Of a stretch of DNA of 38,386 bases, positions 10,001 to 18,263 are shown piece by piece. The stretch covers positions 1-38,386 of the forward strand of contig NZ_JAKFZN010000011.1 of NCBI RefSeq assembly GCF_021654165.1. The letters are read 5' to 3'. Numbering within the stretch: position 1 is the stretch's first letter; the number at the start of each line of letters is the position of its first letter. This DNA comes from Nereida sp. MMG025 (GTDB lineage: Bacteria; Pseudomonadota; Alphaproteobacteria; Rhodobacterales; Rhodobacteraceae). The notes under the pieces were generated by a model. It did not search any database. It was not told the DNA's origin and saw nothing but the letters and a program-made list of their open reading frames with translations. Made by a program: the position numbers and the translations under genes.

Positions 10001-10198
10001 CGGGGCTGCGACAGTTTCGGCAACCGTCTCTGCCGAAGCACCAGGATAGAATGCGTTCACAGTGATCGTGGGCGGCGTAATTTCAGGATACTCGGATACG
10101 GGTAGGGTGAAATAGCTGATGATCCCCGTGACAAGTATGATGATTGATAAAACCGTTGCAAAAACAGGGCGGTCTACAAACAGGCGAGAAGGGCTCAT
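7049..10198 (-). CDS. RND multidrug efflux pump, HAE1 (AcrB/MexB) family
   Basis: Inner-membrane proton-driven exporter. The 1049-residue length and the duplicated architecture of two six-helix bundles with two large periplasmic loops are those of AcrB-type pumps. The proton-relay aspartates are visible as Asp410-Asp411 in GIVVDDAIVVVENVE on TM4, and the TM10 lysine in ALAAKNAILIVEFA. The N-terminus (FVDRPVFATVLSII) is typical. The start overlaps the adaptor stop by 4 bases (ATGA). It works with the adaptor at 10195-11364 and the channel at 5633-7045. Substrates are probably hydrophobic drugs or host metabolites, but which ones cannot be read from the sequence. Confidence 0.95.
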   Translation of the reverse strand: MSPSRLFVDRPVFATVLSIIILVTGIISYFTLPVSEYPEITPPTITVNAFYPGASAETVAETVAAPLEQEINGVDGMIYMLSQSTGDGAMAITISFEPGIDIDAASVQVQNRVTRAEPGLPEPVRRLGVTVEKSSNTILTIVNIISPDESRDQLYLSNYARTQVVDRLARIEGVGNAQVFAERAFSMRVWLDPDRVAARGMTPGDVVAALAENNAQVASGTIGQLPLDTPSAFQFSVQTAGRLTAPEEFENIVVRRGEDGRITRVSDIGRVELGAQSFSIAGYQNTTTSIPVAIFQQPGSNALATTEAVIAEIEALSASFPEGLEYNIVYNPTEFIAASIDAVYETIIEAVLLVILVIVLFLQSWRASIIPVLSIPISLIGTFALLYVLGFSLNTLTLFGLVLAIGIVVDDAIVVVENVERFLREGLSPKEAARRTMDEVGSALVAIGLVLGAVFVPAAFVTGVTGAFYSQFALTIVSATTISVFVSLTLSPALSGVLMRRPVQNPKGVGWLTSAFSNGFNAVFDRISNGYAALTRLLIRISPLVLLIYVGLIALTVVVFMRTPTGFIPAQDKGYFIAALQLPPGSALPRTQAALEEITEIALEHPGVRATTGFAGFDGATFTATTNGAAIFVSLEPFEERIAQGHTIGSIINDLQGQVAAVDEAMVFLLQPPPVDGLGNSGGWTLYLQDRQGRGIPALEAQLGAFAGALNQDPAIASAFSLFNAGTPRIFADIDREKAEILNVRPSAVNEMLEIYLGSAYVNDFTFLGRNFQVTAQADAAWRDDLRDIANYRVRSETGAMVPMGSVAEFDYTTGPNRVPRYNLFTAAEVQGDAAPGVSSTDALNAIEALADQVLAEGYEIEWTGLSFQERNAGNTSGIVFALAVVFVFLVLAALYESWVLPFAVILIVPMCLLAAMVGVNIRGLDNSILTQIGLIVLIALAAKNAILIVEFARKAEMTGTNRIEAAVEAARLRLRPILMTSLAFILGVIPLVIASGAGFEARQALGTAVFAGMIGVTGFGLLLTPVFYVACRTVSGWFNRSAPQPTGV

Positions 10199-11364
10199 TG
10201 CGCGGCCTCTGCCTGTGGTACGGCAAGTGTCACTTCGGTGGGTACAACTGCACCCCCTGGCTGCACCATCATGAGGCTGCTGAGGACCACCAAATCATCG
10301 GACTCAATTCCACTGCGTATCACCCGCATGCCGTCAACAAGCTGCCCTACGACGACAGAACTGGCAGTCACTGTATCATCATCGTTCAAAGTATAGACGA
10401 TACGGCCCGCTTGATCGCTCAGCACAACTTCGTCAGGCACAAGCATAGCGTCATAGGGACCAAACCGGGGCACTCGCGTGTCTGCAAACAATCCAGGGGC
10501 AAAAATGCCATCAGCATTTGCGACACTCGCACGAATGCGAATTGTGCCCGACGCTGGGTCCAATCGATTGTCAACAAAGTTGATCTCGCCCGCGTGGGGC
10601 CACCCGTCTTCGTCTGACAAACGGACATTGACTTGTGCGGGGGCAGACCGAGAAGACCGCGCCTCGCCTGCCAAATCGAGACGTACATAGGCCAGATAGT
10701 CGGCTTCTGATGCGTCAAACACGACTTCAACTGGATCAATCGAAACCAGCTTCGCCAGTAAAGTCCCCGAAGTAGAGCCGCCATCTATAAGCGCACCAAC
10801 ATCGACATTCGAAGCTCCAATACGTCCTGTAAAAGGCGCGCGTATTATTGTGTCATCAAGCTCTATCTCTGCGCGCGCCACGCTTGCAGCAGCCCCCTCT
10901 AAAACCGCTTCGGCAATCGCTAGTTCGGCGCGTGCTTGGTCCAATTCCTCACGAGAAACCGCCTGTCTATTCGCCAGTGTTCGGACACGCTCAAAAGTTG
11001 TCTGCGCCAGTGCCAACGATTGTTCGGCTTGGCCTTCCTGCGCCATCAGCTGAGCAACGTCCGCCCGTGCACGACGATCATCAAGTACATATAGTATCTG
11101 ATCCTCGACCACAGTGTCACCTTCCCGGAAGCGAATTTCCTGAAGTGTGCCCGAGACTTTCGCACGGATCTCTACATCATTCACAGCTTCGATCCGTGAC
11201 GTGTAAATATCATAGTCGGTAAGCGGCATAACCACGGGTTTCGCCACATCTACTTCAGGTGGTTGCCCCCAACCTTGGGAAAAGGCAGGGGGCGCTAATG
11301 CCGCCGCACAAGTTAGGGAGATGAAAGCGCTAACAAGCAGCCAAGGAGAGCGGGGGGAGGACAT
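10195..11364 (-). CDS. RND efflux periplasmic adaptor (membrane fusion protein)
   Basis: Bridges the inner-membrane pump to the outer-membrane channel. The 389-residue protein has an N-terminal signal sequence (about 1-29) without a lipobox cysteine. The HlyD/AcrA order follows: a lipoyl half (EIRAKVSGTLQEIRF), a coiled-coil hairpin rich in Ala, Glu and Gln (about 105-165), the second lipoyl half (IRAPFTGRIG), then a beta-barrel and membrane-proximal domain. First gene of the efflux operon; its stop overlaps the pump start. No TetR or MarR repressor is adjacent, so regulation is unclear. Confidence 0.93.
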   Translation of the reverse strand: MSSPRSPWLLVSAFISLTCAAALAPPAFSQGWGQPPEVDVAKPVVMPLTDYDIYTSRIEAVNDVEIRAKVSGTLQEIRFREGDTVVEDQILYVLDDRRARADVAQLMAQEGQAEQSLALAQTTFERVRTLANRQAVSREELDQARAELAIAEAVLEGAAASVARAEIELDDTIIRAPFTGRIGASNVDVGALIDGGSTSGTLLAKLVSIDPVEVVFDASEADYLAYVRLDLAGEARSSRSAPAQVNVRLSDEDGWPHAGEINFVDNRLDPASGTIRIRASVANADGIFAPGLFADTRVPRFGPYDAMLVPDEVVLSDQAGRIVYTLNDDDTVTASSVVVGQLVDGMRVIRSGIESDDLVVLSSLMMVQPGGAVVPTEVTLAVPQAEAAQ

Positions 11365-11397
11365 GCAAGGAGCCTTTCAAATGCGGGCGACAATTAT

Positions 11398-12150
11398 TCA
11401 ATCGACGGAAAAATGACCTACGTCTGGACGTGCATCACGCAAACGAACGTAGCCTAAAACACGGCTAGAAAGTGTTGGATCAATAACGAGGGCCTCGCCT
11501 TCGTAGACGTTAAATTCCGTGAGTTCAGCGATGTTGGTAAAGTGCGAAATGATCAGTAAGGGGCCCTCGGTATCATCGTCACCGCGCCACTGTGACACCA
11601 TCTCTCGCAAGCGACTGACGTTAGGCGCCCCTCGCAGAGAAAGAAGTAAATTCACGCTAGGATCTGTGATGACCGTAACGTTTTTCGCATATTCAGGGTC
11701 AACCAAAGCGAACCCGTCTATGATCGCGTCAATCGTTTGCTGATTGCGACACCATTCGCTTACGATAATGCGAGACGGTCTGAGATTATTGCCAGCATAC
11801 AAAATTCCGAGTTCTTGCATGCCTTTGATGCCTTCAGCACTGAGCAATCGTTGGTTGGCGCAATCCGTGGGGGCTACATCTCGCACATCCCTTCGGGACC
11901 AGTCCGTCGGGCCGTGCCGCATTAAAAAGACGACATCGTTCCGAAAAAGGTCTTCGGCCATCTGCCAAGGCTCAAACTGAAGCGTATTTCTTGTTGGTTC
12001 GGAAATCGGCGCAGCATCAGCTATTTCGACCGACATCTGCCCCATATGAGCAGTCACCTGAGACATACTGCCAGTCATGGTCTGCGCTAAAGCTCCGTGT
12101 CCGAAAAAAAGCGCCGCACCTGCTAGGAAGGGAAGCGGTTTAAGATTCAT
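11398..12150 (-). CDS. Secreted histidine-phosphatase-superfamily protein
   Basis: Predicted exported phosphatase-like protein of 250 residues. A signal peptide (about 1-23, ending ALAQ) is followed by the superfamily motif LMRHGPTDW with Arg-His-Gly at 78-80. A second conserved histidine lies in IISHFTNIAEL, where a phosphatase would have its proton-transfer partner. The ATG at 12150 is chosen because it begins a signal peptide; the frame is open upstream to 12345, but that extension runs into the preceding small gene and looks non-coding. It lies 33 bases upstream of the efflux adaptor in the same direction, so it may be co-transcribed with the pump. The substrate is unknown; such proteins include sugar- and inositol-phosphate phosphatases. 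Confidence 0.75.
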   Translation of the reverse strand: MNLKPLPFLAGAALFFGHGALAQTMTGSMSQVTAHMGQMSVEIADAAPISEPTRNTLQFEPWQMAEDLFRNDVVFLMRHGPTDWSRRDVRDVAPTDCANQRLLSAEGIKGMQELGILYAGNNLRPSRIIVSEWCRNQQTIDAIIDGFALVDPEYAKNVTVITDPSVNLLLSLRGAPNVSRLREMVSQWRGDDDTEGPLLIISHFTNIAELTEFNVYEGEALVIDPTLSSRVLGYVRLRDARPDVGHFSVD

Positions 12151-12211
12151 GTGAAATGCCTTGCCAAAAATGAAAAACGGGCGCCCTTGTGGGCACCCGT
12201 AAAAGCCAGAT

Positions 12212-12469
12212 TTAAGAGCCGTCGACGATAACTTCGATGGCGCTCCGGATGTTTCGGCTGCCATCTTCTTCAACGACATTGATAATTTGTACGATTTGCG
12301 CCAAGTCGAGAGACGTTGGGTCCGCATCGATATTATACTGATCAAGAATGCCAGCTACATTCGTTTCAAGCATAGACAAACCAGCGGTCATGCCAGCTGT
12401 GTCAAATGCTTGTGCAGTTGCGAAAGTTGGTGCTGCGACAAGGGCAGCGGCGAAAAGGATAGAACGCAT
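12212..12469 (-). CDS. Small secreted protein of unknown function
   Basis: 85 residues with a clear signal peptide (about 1-19, ending ATA before QAFD). The mature protein is short, acidic and free of cysteine, probably helical, with an Ile/Val-rich C-terminal half. I do not recognise a family. It is 61 bases upstream of the phosphatase-like gene in the same orientation and may be co-transcribed with it. The reading frame is supported by the signal peptide and by a short leader containing AGTAGGAG upstream of the ATG. Confidence 0.6.
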   Translation of the reverse strand: MRSILFAAALVAAPTFATAQAFDTAGMTAGLSMLETNVAGILDQYNIDADPTSLDLAQIVQIINVVEEDGSRNIRSAIEVIVDGS

Positions 12470-12788
12470 TGTGAAACTCCTACTGTTGCGTGGTCAGTAG
12501 GTAGCCACTAATGATTTCGATAATTTCACAAAGCGCCTATTCCATTGTATATTCCGCGTTTATTCGGCGTTTTCTTTGCCCATGGGACATAAAATGACCC
12601 AATCAGCGCATAATCGTGTTATATTTTGCATGTTGGCCTAGTGGGATTTTATAAAATTACTTTTGGTGCTGAGCAGACAGCAGGCATGCGAATAGCAAAC
12701 TGATACGCGTTTTTGTTAAAAACTAGTTGAATTGTGAAAGACGAAGCGCGTGCCACACGACCATATGGAAGGCCAGAAAGGCAGTGCT

Positions 12789-13139
12789 ATGGCCGTTAAT
12801 CATGAGGATACGCTTGATGAAGATATCGCATCTGCATTTGTGGTGGCTTGTTCGCTATATTTTCGGCTCGCAATTCTTGAGCCACCTGACGAGCCGTTAC
12901 CTCTTTTGGGTTGGCAAGCGGCATTGCATGATACGGCACGTAACTTGGCGGCCCTATCAGACAGTAAAGGACCGATGTTATTAGAAATGGCAACTATCAA
13001 TCGCGCCGCGCGGGACCTTGTGACCGCTTTGAAAGACTTATCGCAAATTGCGGCGGATTTAGAGCACACAAAACTGCGCGCGGAATTAAACAGTTATGCC
13101 GAACACCTCGAGGCCCAAATTGACCGTTCAAACTTGTGA
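12789..13139 (+). CDS. Hypothetical helical protein upstream of the AraC pair
   Basis: About 116 residues from the ATG at 12789, which follows AAAGG at a workable distance. The frame is open further back to a GTG at 12750, with an ATG at 12765; both have poorer ribosome binding sites. The protein looks entirely alpha-helical with heptad-like Leu/Ala spacing in its second half, and has no signal peptide or membrane segment. I do not recognise a family. It ends 15 bases before the truncated AraC paralogue, so the three genes to 14528 probably form one unit. Confidence 0.5.
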   Translation: MAVNHEDTLDEDIASAFVVACSLYFRLAILEPPDEPLPLLGWQAALHDTARNLAALSDSKGPMLLEMATINRAARDLVTALKDLSQIAADLEHTKLRAELNSYAEHLEAQIDRSNL

Positions 13140-13154
13140 GATACCTTATTCGCT

Positions 13155-13631
13155 ATGACCTACGTCGTTCACAATACCCAACAGCCGCACCCTGAGACTC
13201 GTATTCCGAGCTTGCCGCAGGAAGTTGATCTAGATGAGCTTCGTCTGATCCTACTTCCACCAGGCAGATGCGATTTTCAGGTTGAATTCGAGCATCACAC
13301 CTTTGATGTCAACTTGGGCCACAACACGCATGAAATTGCTGTTTGCTCAGATAAACGTCAGGTGCAAAAAATCGAGGCGGAAACGTTTGCCTTTTTCCTC
13401 GCAGGTACATCGCTACAACTCCGTGTAGACAACCCCCTCCCTGGATGCCTGTTGGAAGTCCGTGACGATACGATGCGTCGATGGATGGAAAAGGACAACA
13501 TCGTTGCCTCGCAAGAGGCTTTTGACACTAAATACCGCTCGGATCGAGTGGCGGCTGATCTTGGTCGCGCAGGTATCCGCCATTTAATGCGTGCCACGCA
13601 CTCCACGACACCTGCGGCGATGCGAGAGTGA
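13155..13631 (+). CDS. AraC-family paralogue reduced to its sensor domain (no HTH)
   Basis: 158 residues that match the neighbour at 13641-14528 from its N-terminal domain (both have RLILLPPGRC followed by a FDVNL segment) to AADLGRA-IR about residue 145. They then jump straight to the neighbour's last residues (TTPAAMRE here, TTPAAMRD there). About 140 residues, including both helix-turn-helix motifs, are absent and the frame is intact. A 19-base stretch at the end (13604-13622) is identical to 14501-14519. The protein should keep any ligand-binding or dimerisation role but cannot bind DNA as AraC proteins do. It could modulate its full-length neighbour, or be a duplicate decaying after an internal deletion. 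It starts 15 bases after the preceding gene. Confidence 0.7.
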   Translation: MTYVVHNTQQPHPETRIPSLPQEVDLDELRLILLPPGRCDFQVEFEHHTFDVNLGHNTHEIAVCSDKRQVQKIEAETFAFFLAGTSLQLRVDNPLPGCLLEVRDDTMRRWMEKDNIVASQEAFDTKYRSDRVAADLGRAGIRHLMRATHSTTPAAMRE

Positions 13632-13640
13632 GGACAGCCC

Positions 13641-14528
13641 ATGCTTGATAAACACGCCATTAAATCTCATCGCCCAACACCACGTGTCATAACCATGCCG
13701 CATGAATTGGTAGCAGGGGATATCAGGTTGATCTTGCTGCCGCCCGGACGCTGTGAACTTCATGTGAAACTGGAAGTGAACATGTTCGACGTGAACCTAA
13801 ACACTGTGCGTCACAAAATGGCCGTGAACTCTGATCAGATGAAAGTAGAGGACGTCCCAGCCGAAACACTTCAGTTTGGTCCGTCTGGAACAGAATACCG
13901 CGTGGCTGTCGATAACCAACTGCCAGGATGCATCCTCGAAATGGGCGATGCCACCATGGCCGATTGGATTGAGCGGCAAGACCGCGACCTCAAACTCGGT
14001 GAACATATCCCGCAGTATCACCGGGACCGCACCGCAGCCGATCTGGGCCGCGCTGCGATCCGCTACACGATGCAGGCCAGTGGTGCAGGCACATCCGTTG
14101 ACCAACTCACCGTCGAAGCCCTGGCGCTTGGCATCGCGGCGCGCGGTATGGCTCAGCTGTCATCCCCAGACGGCAACATCAATGCGGAAATCAACCGTTG
14201 GGCCCGCAAAGGCCGCCAAGCAGAGATTGAGCGTGCTATTGACCTACTGGAAGCCCGTCTCACAGATTCGACCCTGAAGATAGATGAATTGGCGAGCGCA
14301 GCCTGCCTGTCGTCATCACAATTCTCATCAATCTTCAAATCCATGGTCGGTGAGACGCCTTACAGCTTTATCCTACGCCGCCGCGCAGAGTTTGCCCGTG
14401 ACCTGATCATCGGCACGCGAACCCCGCTGGCCCATATCGCCCATGACGCGGGCTTTTCCAGCCAAGCCCATATGACCGTCGTCATCCGCCGCGTGTTCGG
14501 CACGACACCTGCGGCGATGAGAGATTAG
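13641..14528 (+). CDS. AraC-family transcriptional regulator
   Basis: 295 residues. The N-terminal 150 residues form a probable ligand-sensing domain shared with the truncated paralogue just upstream. The C-terminal 90 or so residues hold the paired helix-turn-helix of AraC/XylS proteins (IDELASAACLSSSQFSSIFK, then LAHIAHDAGFSSQAHM), ending with the characteristic TTPAAMRD. It lies 9 bases downstream of the paralogue in the same direction. The regulated genes are not evident; candidates are the co-directional genes here, the efflux operon on the other side of the 12470-12788 spacer, and the convergent cluster ending at 14599. Confidence 0.9.
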   Translation: MLDKHAIKSHRPTPRVITMPHELVAGDIRLILLPPGRCELHVKLEVNMFDVNLNTVRHKMAVNSDQMKVEDVPAETLQFGPSGTEYRVAVDNQLPGCILEMGDATMADWIERQDRDLKLGEHIPQYHRDRTAADLGRAAIRYTMQASGAGTSVDQLTVEALALGIAARGMAQLSSPDGNINAEINRWARKGRQAEIERAIDLLEARLTDSTLKIDELASAACLSSSQFSSIFKSMVGETPYSFILRRRAEFARDLIIGTRTPLAHIAHDAGFSSQAHMTVVIRRVFGTTPAAMRD

Positions 14529-14598
14529 TCCAATCGCCTAATCCATCTGCGCGTGAAAGCGTGAAATGCTTGCGTTTACCAAACAACATCAGGCTTAC

Positions 14599-15243
14599 CT
14601 AGTTGGATATGACAACTGCCTGACCATCATGGCTTTTGTCGGTTGTCTTTTTGGCAAGGTAGGCGGCAACGCTTGCTCGCGCGACAGAACTCGGTTCAGG
14701 CTGTCCCGCAAAACTGATGATCTCTCGAAGATCGTCCCTCCGATCATTATCTGTCAGCTCAGATGGCCGAACGATCACCCACTCAGGTAGTCCACTTTGG
14801 CGTACGACGTCCTCCTGCGCGGTGCGATCTTTCATGATACGGCCAAGCAGGATGGGTTTGATGAGATTGCGAAACGGCCAACTGCCATGGCCTGAACTAT
14901 CGCCGGCACCGATTGAGGTCATAGCGACCAAGCGTGGCACACCAGCGGCTTTCATAGCATCTACCACATTGCGCGTCCCCGTTTCACAAACGTTGGTGCC
15001 CCGAAAAATGGTTTCACGGTTCAAGGGTGCGCCAAAAGTCAAAATAACTGCATCATGACCTGGTATGGCCCGCGCCAAATCTGTGGCCGAGGTGACATCG
15101 CCCTTCTCGATGGTAAGGCCTTCGAACGGCTCAATACGGTCCACGCTGCGGCCGAACGCGGTAACTTCGTGGCCAGCCTCTGCGACTGCTTTCAGCGTGA
15201 GCCGCCCGATATTGCCGGTCGCACCGACGACAAGAACTTTCAT
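14599..15243 (-). CDS. NAD(P)-binding Rossmann protein (atypical SDR, NmrA/SDR_a5-like)
   Basis: 214 residues with an N-terminal dinucleotide-binding motif GATGNIG (7-13), then a basic residue in FGRSVDR, suggesting NADP(H), and DAVILTFGAP after the fourth strand. The canonical YxxxK catalytic pair of classical SDRs is not obvious, which fits the atypical SDR group, often redox sensors, epimerases or NAD(P)-dependent reductases. Last gene of the minus-strand cluster under the LysR gene at 19231. It overlaps the upstream SnoaL-like gene by 4 bases. Confidence 0.82.
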   Translation of the reverse strand: MKVLVVGATGNIGRLTLKAVAEAGHEVTAFGRSVDRIEPFEGLTIEKGDVTSATDLARAIPGHDAVILTFGAPLNRETIFRGTNVCETGTRNVVDAMKAAGVPRLVAMTSIGAGDSSGHGSWPFRNLIKPILLGRIMKDRTAQEDVVRQSGLPEWVIVRPSELTDNDRRDDLREIISFAGQPEPSSVARASVAAYLAKKTTDKSHDGQAVVISN

Positions 15244-15734
15244 GTCAAAACCTTTCGTTGATACGCCGTGCCAGTAAGCGGCGCAGTATCTAGGTACAGA
15301 ACCTTGTAATTGCGCTTGGCGAATTTCCAGCCGCTCCCGACGCGCACAAGCTCGTCCTCGTAGACGGCCAGGTTATAGTTAGCGGTGCCTTCCTTGGCCC
15401 GCGCGATCTCGTTCACGAAGGACCGCGATGTTGCCTCGTCGCCTTCGATCTCGATAACATGGGCCGACGGCATCTGGATGAAAAACTCCCAGGCATTGCA
15501 GAGCAGGCCCAGAAACGCGCTTTCAATCTCATGGTGGCCCAAGAATTGCTTGTCGATCGGTGGCCCGATTTGCCACAGCGCGTCTTGGGTCCATAGGTCG
15601 AGGAAAGCAGGGGCATCAACTCGATTGGCGGCATCCGCGAAGCGGCTGGTCATCTCGTGGATGTAATTGCGATCTTCGATTTGTTGAATTCGGTCTTCGA
15701 GAGAGGTCGGCAGTTGGGGCATGGTCCTGTCCAT
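15240..15734 (-). CDS. NTF2-like/SnoaL-like cytoplasmic protein
   Basis: 164 residues with the cone-shaped NTF2-like fold signature: an N-terminal helix with RNYIHEMTSRFADAANRVDA, a Trp-rich LWTQDALWQIGP strand, and a C-terminal GSGWKFAKRNYKVLY strand. Members include ring-hydroxylating dioxygenase small subunits, isomerases and polyketide cyclases. The scaffold shows no diagnostic catalytic set, so the reaction is unknown. No signal peptide. Its stop overlaps the start of the NAD(P)-binding gene, and it follows a second, secreted SnoaL-like gene by 62 bases. Confidence 0.78.
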   Translation of the reverse strand: MDRTMPQLPTSLEDRIQQIEDRNYIHEMTSRFADAANRVDAPAFLDLWTQDALWQIGPPIDKQFLGHHEIESAFLGLLCNAWEFFIQMPSAHVIEIEGDEATSRSFVNEIARAKEGTANYNLAVYEDELVRVGSGWKFAKRNYKVLYLDTAPLTGTAYQRKVLT

Positions 15735-15796
15735 CTATATTGGTGCTTGACGCATCAGGCATCCCTGACAGATGCGTCAAGCGTTTCAAACAGAGA

Positions 15797-16321
15797 TTAC
15801 TGTTGCTGCATCTGTTCCTGAATGTAGCGTTCCGTTGCGGGGTCCAGGGTCGAGGCATGACGCACAACCATCCATTCACCGTCGATGCGGCGCATTGTGT
15901 CGACATTGATCGCGGAGCCCACGTATTCCAGGCCAGCTTCGCGCTCGAAGACGATCAGATAGGTGGTGACTACAGCATCATCGCCTTCGCCGCTGATCAC
16001 GAAGTTCCCGGCGACATGGCGCTTGTTGATGATGAACGGACGCACCTGATCAAGGGCTGCCGCGACCTGCGCGGGTCCGATCGCATCACCGAAACCTGAC
16101 TCAAACACACCGTCCTCGGCGAAAAAGCTGGCGTAAAGGTCATAGTCTGCCGCATCGAGCGCATGGTTGAGGCGTGCAATCACCTGCCGAATGGCTAGGT
16201 CATCTTCTGCCGAAAGGTTGTGTTCGGCGGAGATGTAATCAGTGTCCTGCGCCGTTGAGGACATACTCATCGGCAAGAGCATCATTGTGGCTGCGAAGAT
16301 CGTTGAGAGAAGCGTTTTCAT
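15797..16321 (-). CDS. Secreted SnoaL-like (NTF2-fold) protein
   Basis: 174 residues with a signal peptide (about 1-24, ending SSTAQ) ahead of one NTF2-like domain. The domain shows IRQVIARLNHALDAADYDLY and FFAEDGVFES near its N-terminus, then DGEWMVVRHAS near the end. The mature protein should be periplasmic. The function is unknown, but SnoaL-like proteins commonly bind small hydrophobic or aromatic ligands. It sits 110 bases downstream of the WrbA-like gene and 62 bases upstream of the cytoplasmic SnoaL-like gene, within the six-gene cluster. Confidence 0.78.
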   Translation of the reverse strand: MKTLLSTIFAATMMLLPMSMSSTAQDTDYISAEHNLSAEDDLAIRQVIARLNHALDAADYDLYASFFAEDGVFESGFGDAIGPAQVAAALDQVRPFIINKRHVAGNFVISGEGDDAVVTTYLIVFEREAGLEYVGSAINVDTMRRIDGEWMVVRHASTLDPATERYIQEQMQQQ

Positions 16322-16431
16322 TGTGGATTCCTTGTCTTTGCAAAGGGAGGTGAGGACTTGATTGTGTGCGAAATACGGCCATACTCGTTTTTTGGGATGA
16401 TCGTGTTTCTATTCAGATTTCCGGCGTGGGC

Positions 16432-17028
16432 TCAGGCAGCCAGTTTGGCGGCGAGGGTCGCCACATGTCGGCCTTGATCGGTGGCCAGTTTCAGCTCGAT
16501 AACAGACGGTGTGCGCGAGCCGTCGGCGCCTGCGATGGTCGACGCGCCATAGGGCGAGCCACCGCGCACTTCGCTCAGGTCGTAAAGCTCGGGGCTGGAA
16601 TATGGCAGGCCCGCAATGACCATCCCGTGATGGGCAAGGGTAGGCCAGAAGCTGGTGATCGTTGTCTCGTTGCCATCGCCGACGGCGGATGATGTGAACA
16701 CTGATCCGACCTTCCCGATCAATTTGCCTTGTGCCCAAAGCCCACCCGTCTGGTCAAGGAAGTTGCGCATTTGCGAGGCCATGTTGCCAAAGCGGGTGGG
16801 TGCGCCGAAGACGATGGCGTCGTAGTCGGCAAGCTCAGACGGGTCGGCGAAGGGAGCCTCTTGATCCACTTTGAAATGTGCGGACTTGGCCACCTCTTCT
16901 GGGACAAGTTCAGGGACGCGTTTGAGGCTGACATCTGCGCCGGTGTCTGCCGCGCCTTTGGCAATGGCCTGCGCCATAGTTTCGATATGTCCATAGGACG
17001 AGTAGTAGAGAACGAGGACCTTGGTCAT
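16432..17028 (-). CDS. wrbA: NAD(P)H:quinone oxidoreductase, WrbA family
   Basis: Flavodoxin-like FMN enzyme that reduces quinones by two electrons, avoiding semiquinone radicals. The 198 residues match WrbA in length and motifs: [13 protein letters not shown] (phosphate loop for FMN), [20 protein letters not shown], and [12 protein letters not shown] near the C-terminus. It lies 27 bases after the MFS gene and is followed by the secreted SnoaL-like gene. The neighbourhood (pirin, exporter, LysR) supports a role against quinones or related electrophiles. Confidence 0.93.
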   Translation of the reverse strand: MTKVLVLYYSSYGHIETMAQAIAKGAADTGADVSLKRVPELVPEEVAKSAHFKVDQEAPFADPSELADYDAIVFGAPTRFGNMASQMRNFLDQTGGLWAQGKLIGKVGSVFTSSAVGDGNETTITSFWPTLAHHGMVIAGLPYSSPELYDLSEVRGGSPYGASTIAGADGSRTPSVIELKLATDQGRHVATLAAKLAA

Positions 17029-17055
17029 CAGATTATTCCTTATTTAGTGTATTGA

Positions 17056-18258
17056 TTACGGTGTTGAAGTTTGCTGCCTGCGCATGCCGATCATCAGAAG
17101 GGCAAGGCTGGCCAGCAAAAGTGCTGCGGCGAAGAAGCCAAAAACGATAGCGAGCGGAAACATCGTCGTCAAAGCCCCGGCCAAAAGCGGTGCCGCAAAC
17201 TGCCCCGCAAAGACCAGCGTTGTCAGGATGCCGGAGGCGCGACCACGTGCTGTTGCAGCGACTTCCACCATCAACCAGCTTTGCTGATTTGGCATGGTCA
17301 TTCCGAGCCCAAGACCCGCCGTCAAGGTTCCAGCGATGATCTGGCTTAGGCCATTGGCCGAGGCAATCAATCCATATCCTACCGCCATCAGCATGTAGCT
17401 GATCGCAAATATCGCCTGCGGGGAAAAGCGTCCGCGCAATCTGGGGAATGCCAAGGCCGATAAAATGCTGGTTGCTGTGACGGCCGCGATTGCGAGTCCC
17501 GCAGCCGAGGGTGCATCAATCCCAATCTCCACCATCAGAAACGGCAGGCGTGTTGGGATGATGTAAAACATCGTCATTGTGAAGAAGGCCAAGCTCCCAA
17601 TCCGCACGATGATCGCCCAGTCCAATTGCGATTTGTCTGCGAGTGTTTCTCCTCCTGACGCCGCTGCTCTTCTTGGAAGGCTCATCGCAACTACGATAGC
17701 GACAGGCAGGGCAAGCAGATAGATCGCGAAGGGACCACGCCACGACACTTCAGCCAGCCAGCCGCCAAGCAGCAGGAAGGCAATGCCCCCCGCTGAAATT
17801 GCGGCCGCCTGCCGTCCCATGAATTGGACCCGTGCTTGCCCGGTCCAATACTCGGCCGCAAGAAGTGTGGCGATGGTCATTGTCCCTGCGACGCCCACAC
17901 CAAGCAACGCGCGCCCGATCAAAAGCTCGGTCATGGTTGTGGCAAAAAGGCCTGAAGCACCTCCAATCGCGTAAAGCGTCATGGCAAAGATTAAGAGCCA
18001 CTTGCGTTCGATCTTATCGGACAGTGCGCCAAACAGAGCCGCCGTCAGTATGATTGCAAGCGATGGGAGGCTGAGGACCAGCCCAGACAGCGTTTCGATA
18101 TTCGGAACATCCTCAAACGCTTGTGCAAGGCCCGGCAATGAAGGGGCAATCGTTGCATTCGCCATAATCGTGAGGCTGGACACGGCGAGGACAAGAAAGG
18201 TGATGGCAAGGCTTGGTGCCTTGCCATCATCAGGAATTGATTGCTGCGACATAACCAT
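17056..18258 (-). CDS. MFS transporter (DHA1-type drug/metabolite exporter)
   Basis: 400 residues with about 12 hydrophobic segments in two halves. The cytoplasmic loop between TM2 and TM3 carries the MFS signature as GALSDKIERKWLL. GVGVAGTMTIATLLAAEYW in TM4-TM5 resembles the antiporter motif region of DHA1 exporters. Start ATG at 18258, 5 bases after the pirin stop, so the two are co-transcribed. Predicted inner-membrane proton-coupled efflux; the substrate is unknown but presumably related to what the pirin and WrbA-like enzymes act on. Confidence 0.88.
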   Translation of the reverse strand: MVMSQQSIPDDGKAPSLAITFLVLAVSSLTIMANATIAPSLPGLAQAFEDVPNIETLSGLVLSLPSLAIILTAALFGALSDKIERKWLLIFAMTLYAIGGASGLFATTMTELLIGRALLGVGVAGTMTIATLLAAEYWTGQARVQFMGRQAAAISAGGIAFLLLGGWLAEVSWRGPFAIYLLALPVAIVVAMSLPRRAAASGGETLADKSQLDWAIIVRIGSLAFFTMTMFYIIPTRLPFLMVEIGIDAPSAAGLAIAAVTATSILSALAFPRLRGRFSPQAIFAISYMLMAVGYGLIASANGLSQIIAGTLTAGLGLGMTMPNQQSWLMVEVAATARGRASGILTTLVFAGQFAAPLLAGALTTMFPLAIVFGFFAAALLLASLALLMIGMRRQQTSTP

Positions 18259-18263
18259 TTCGC

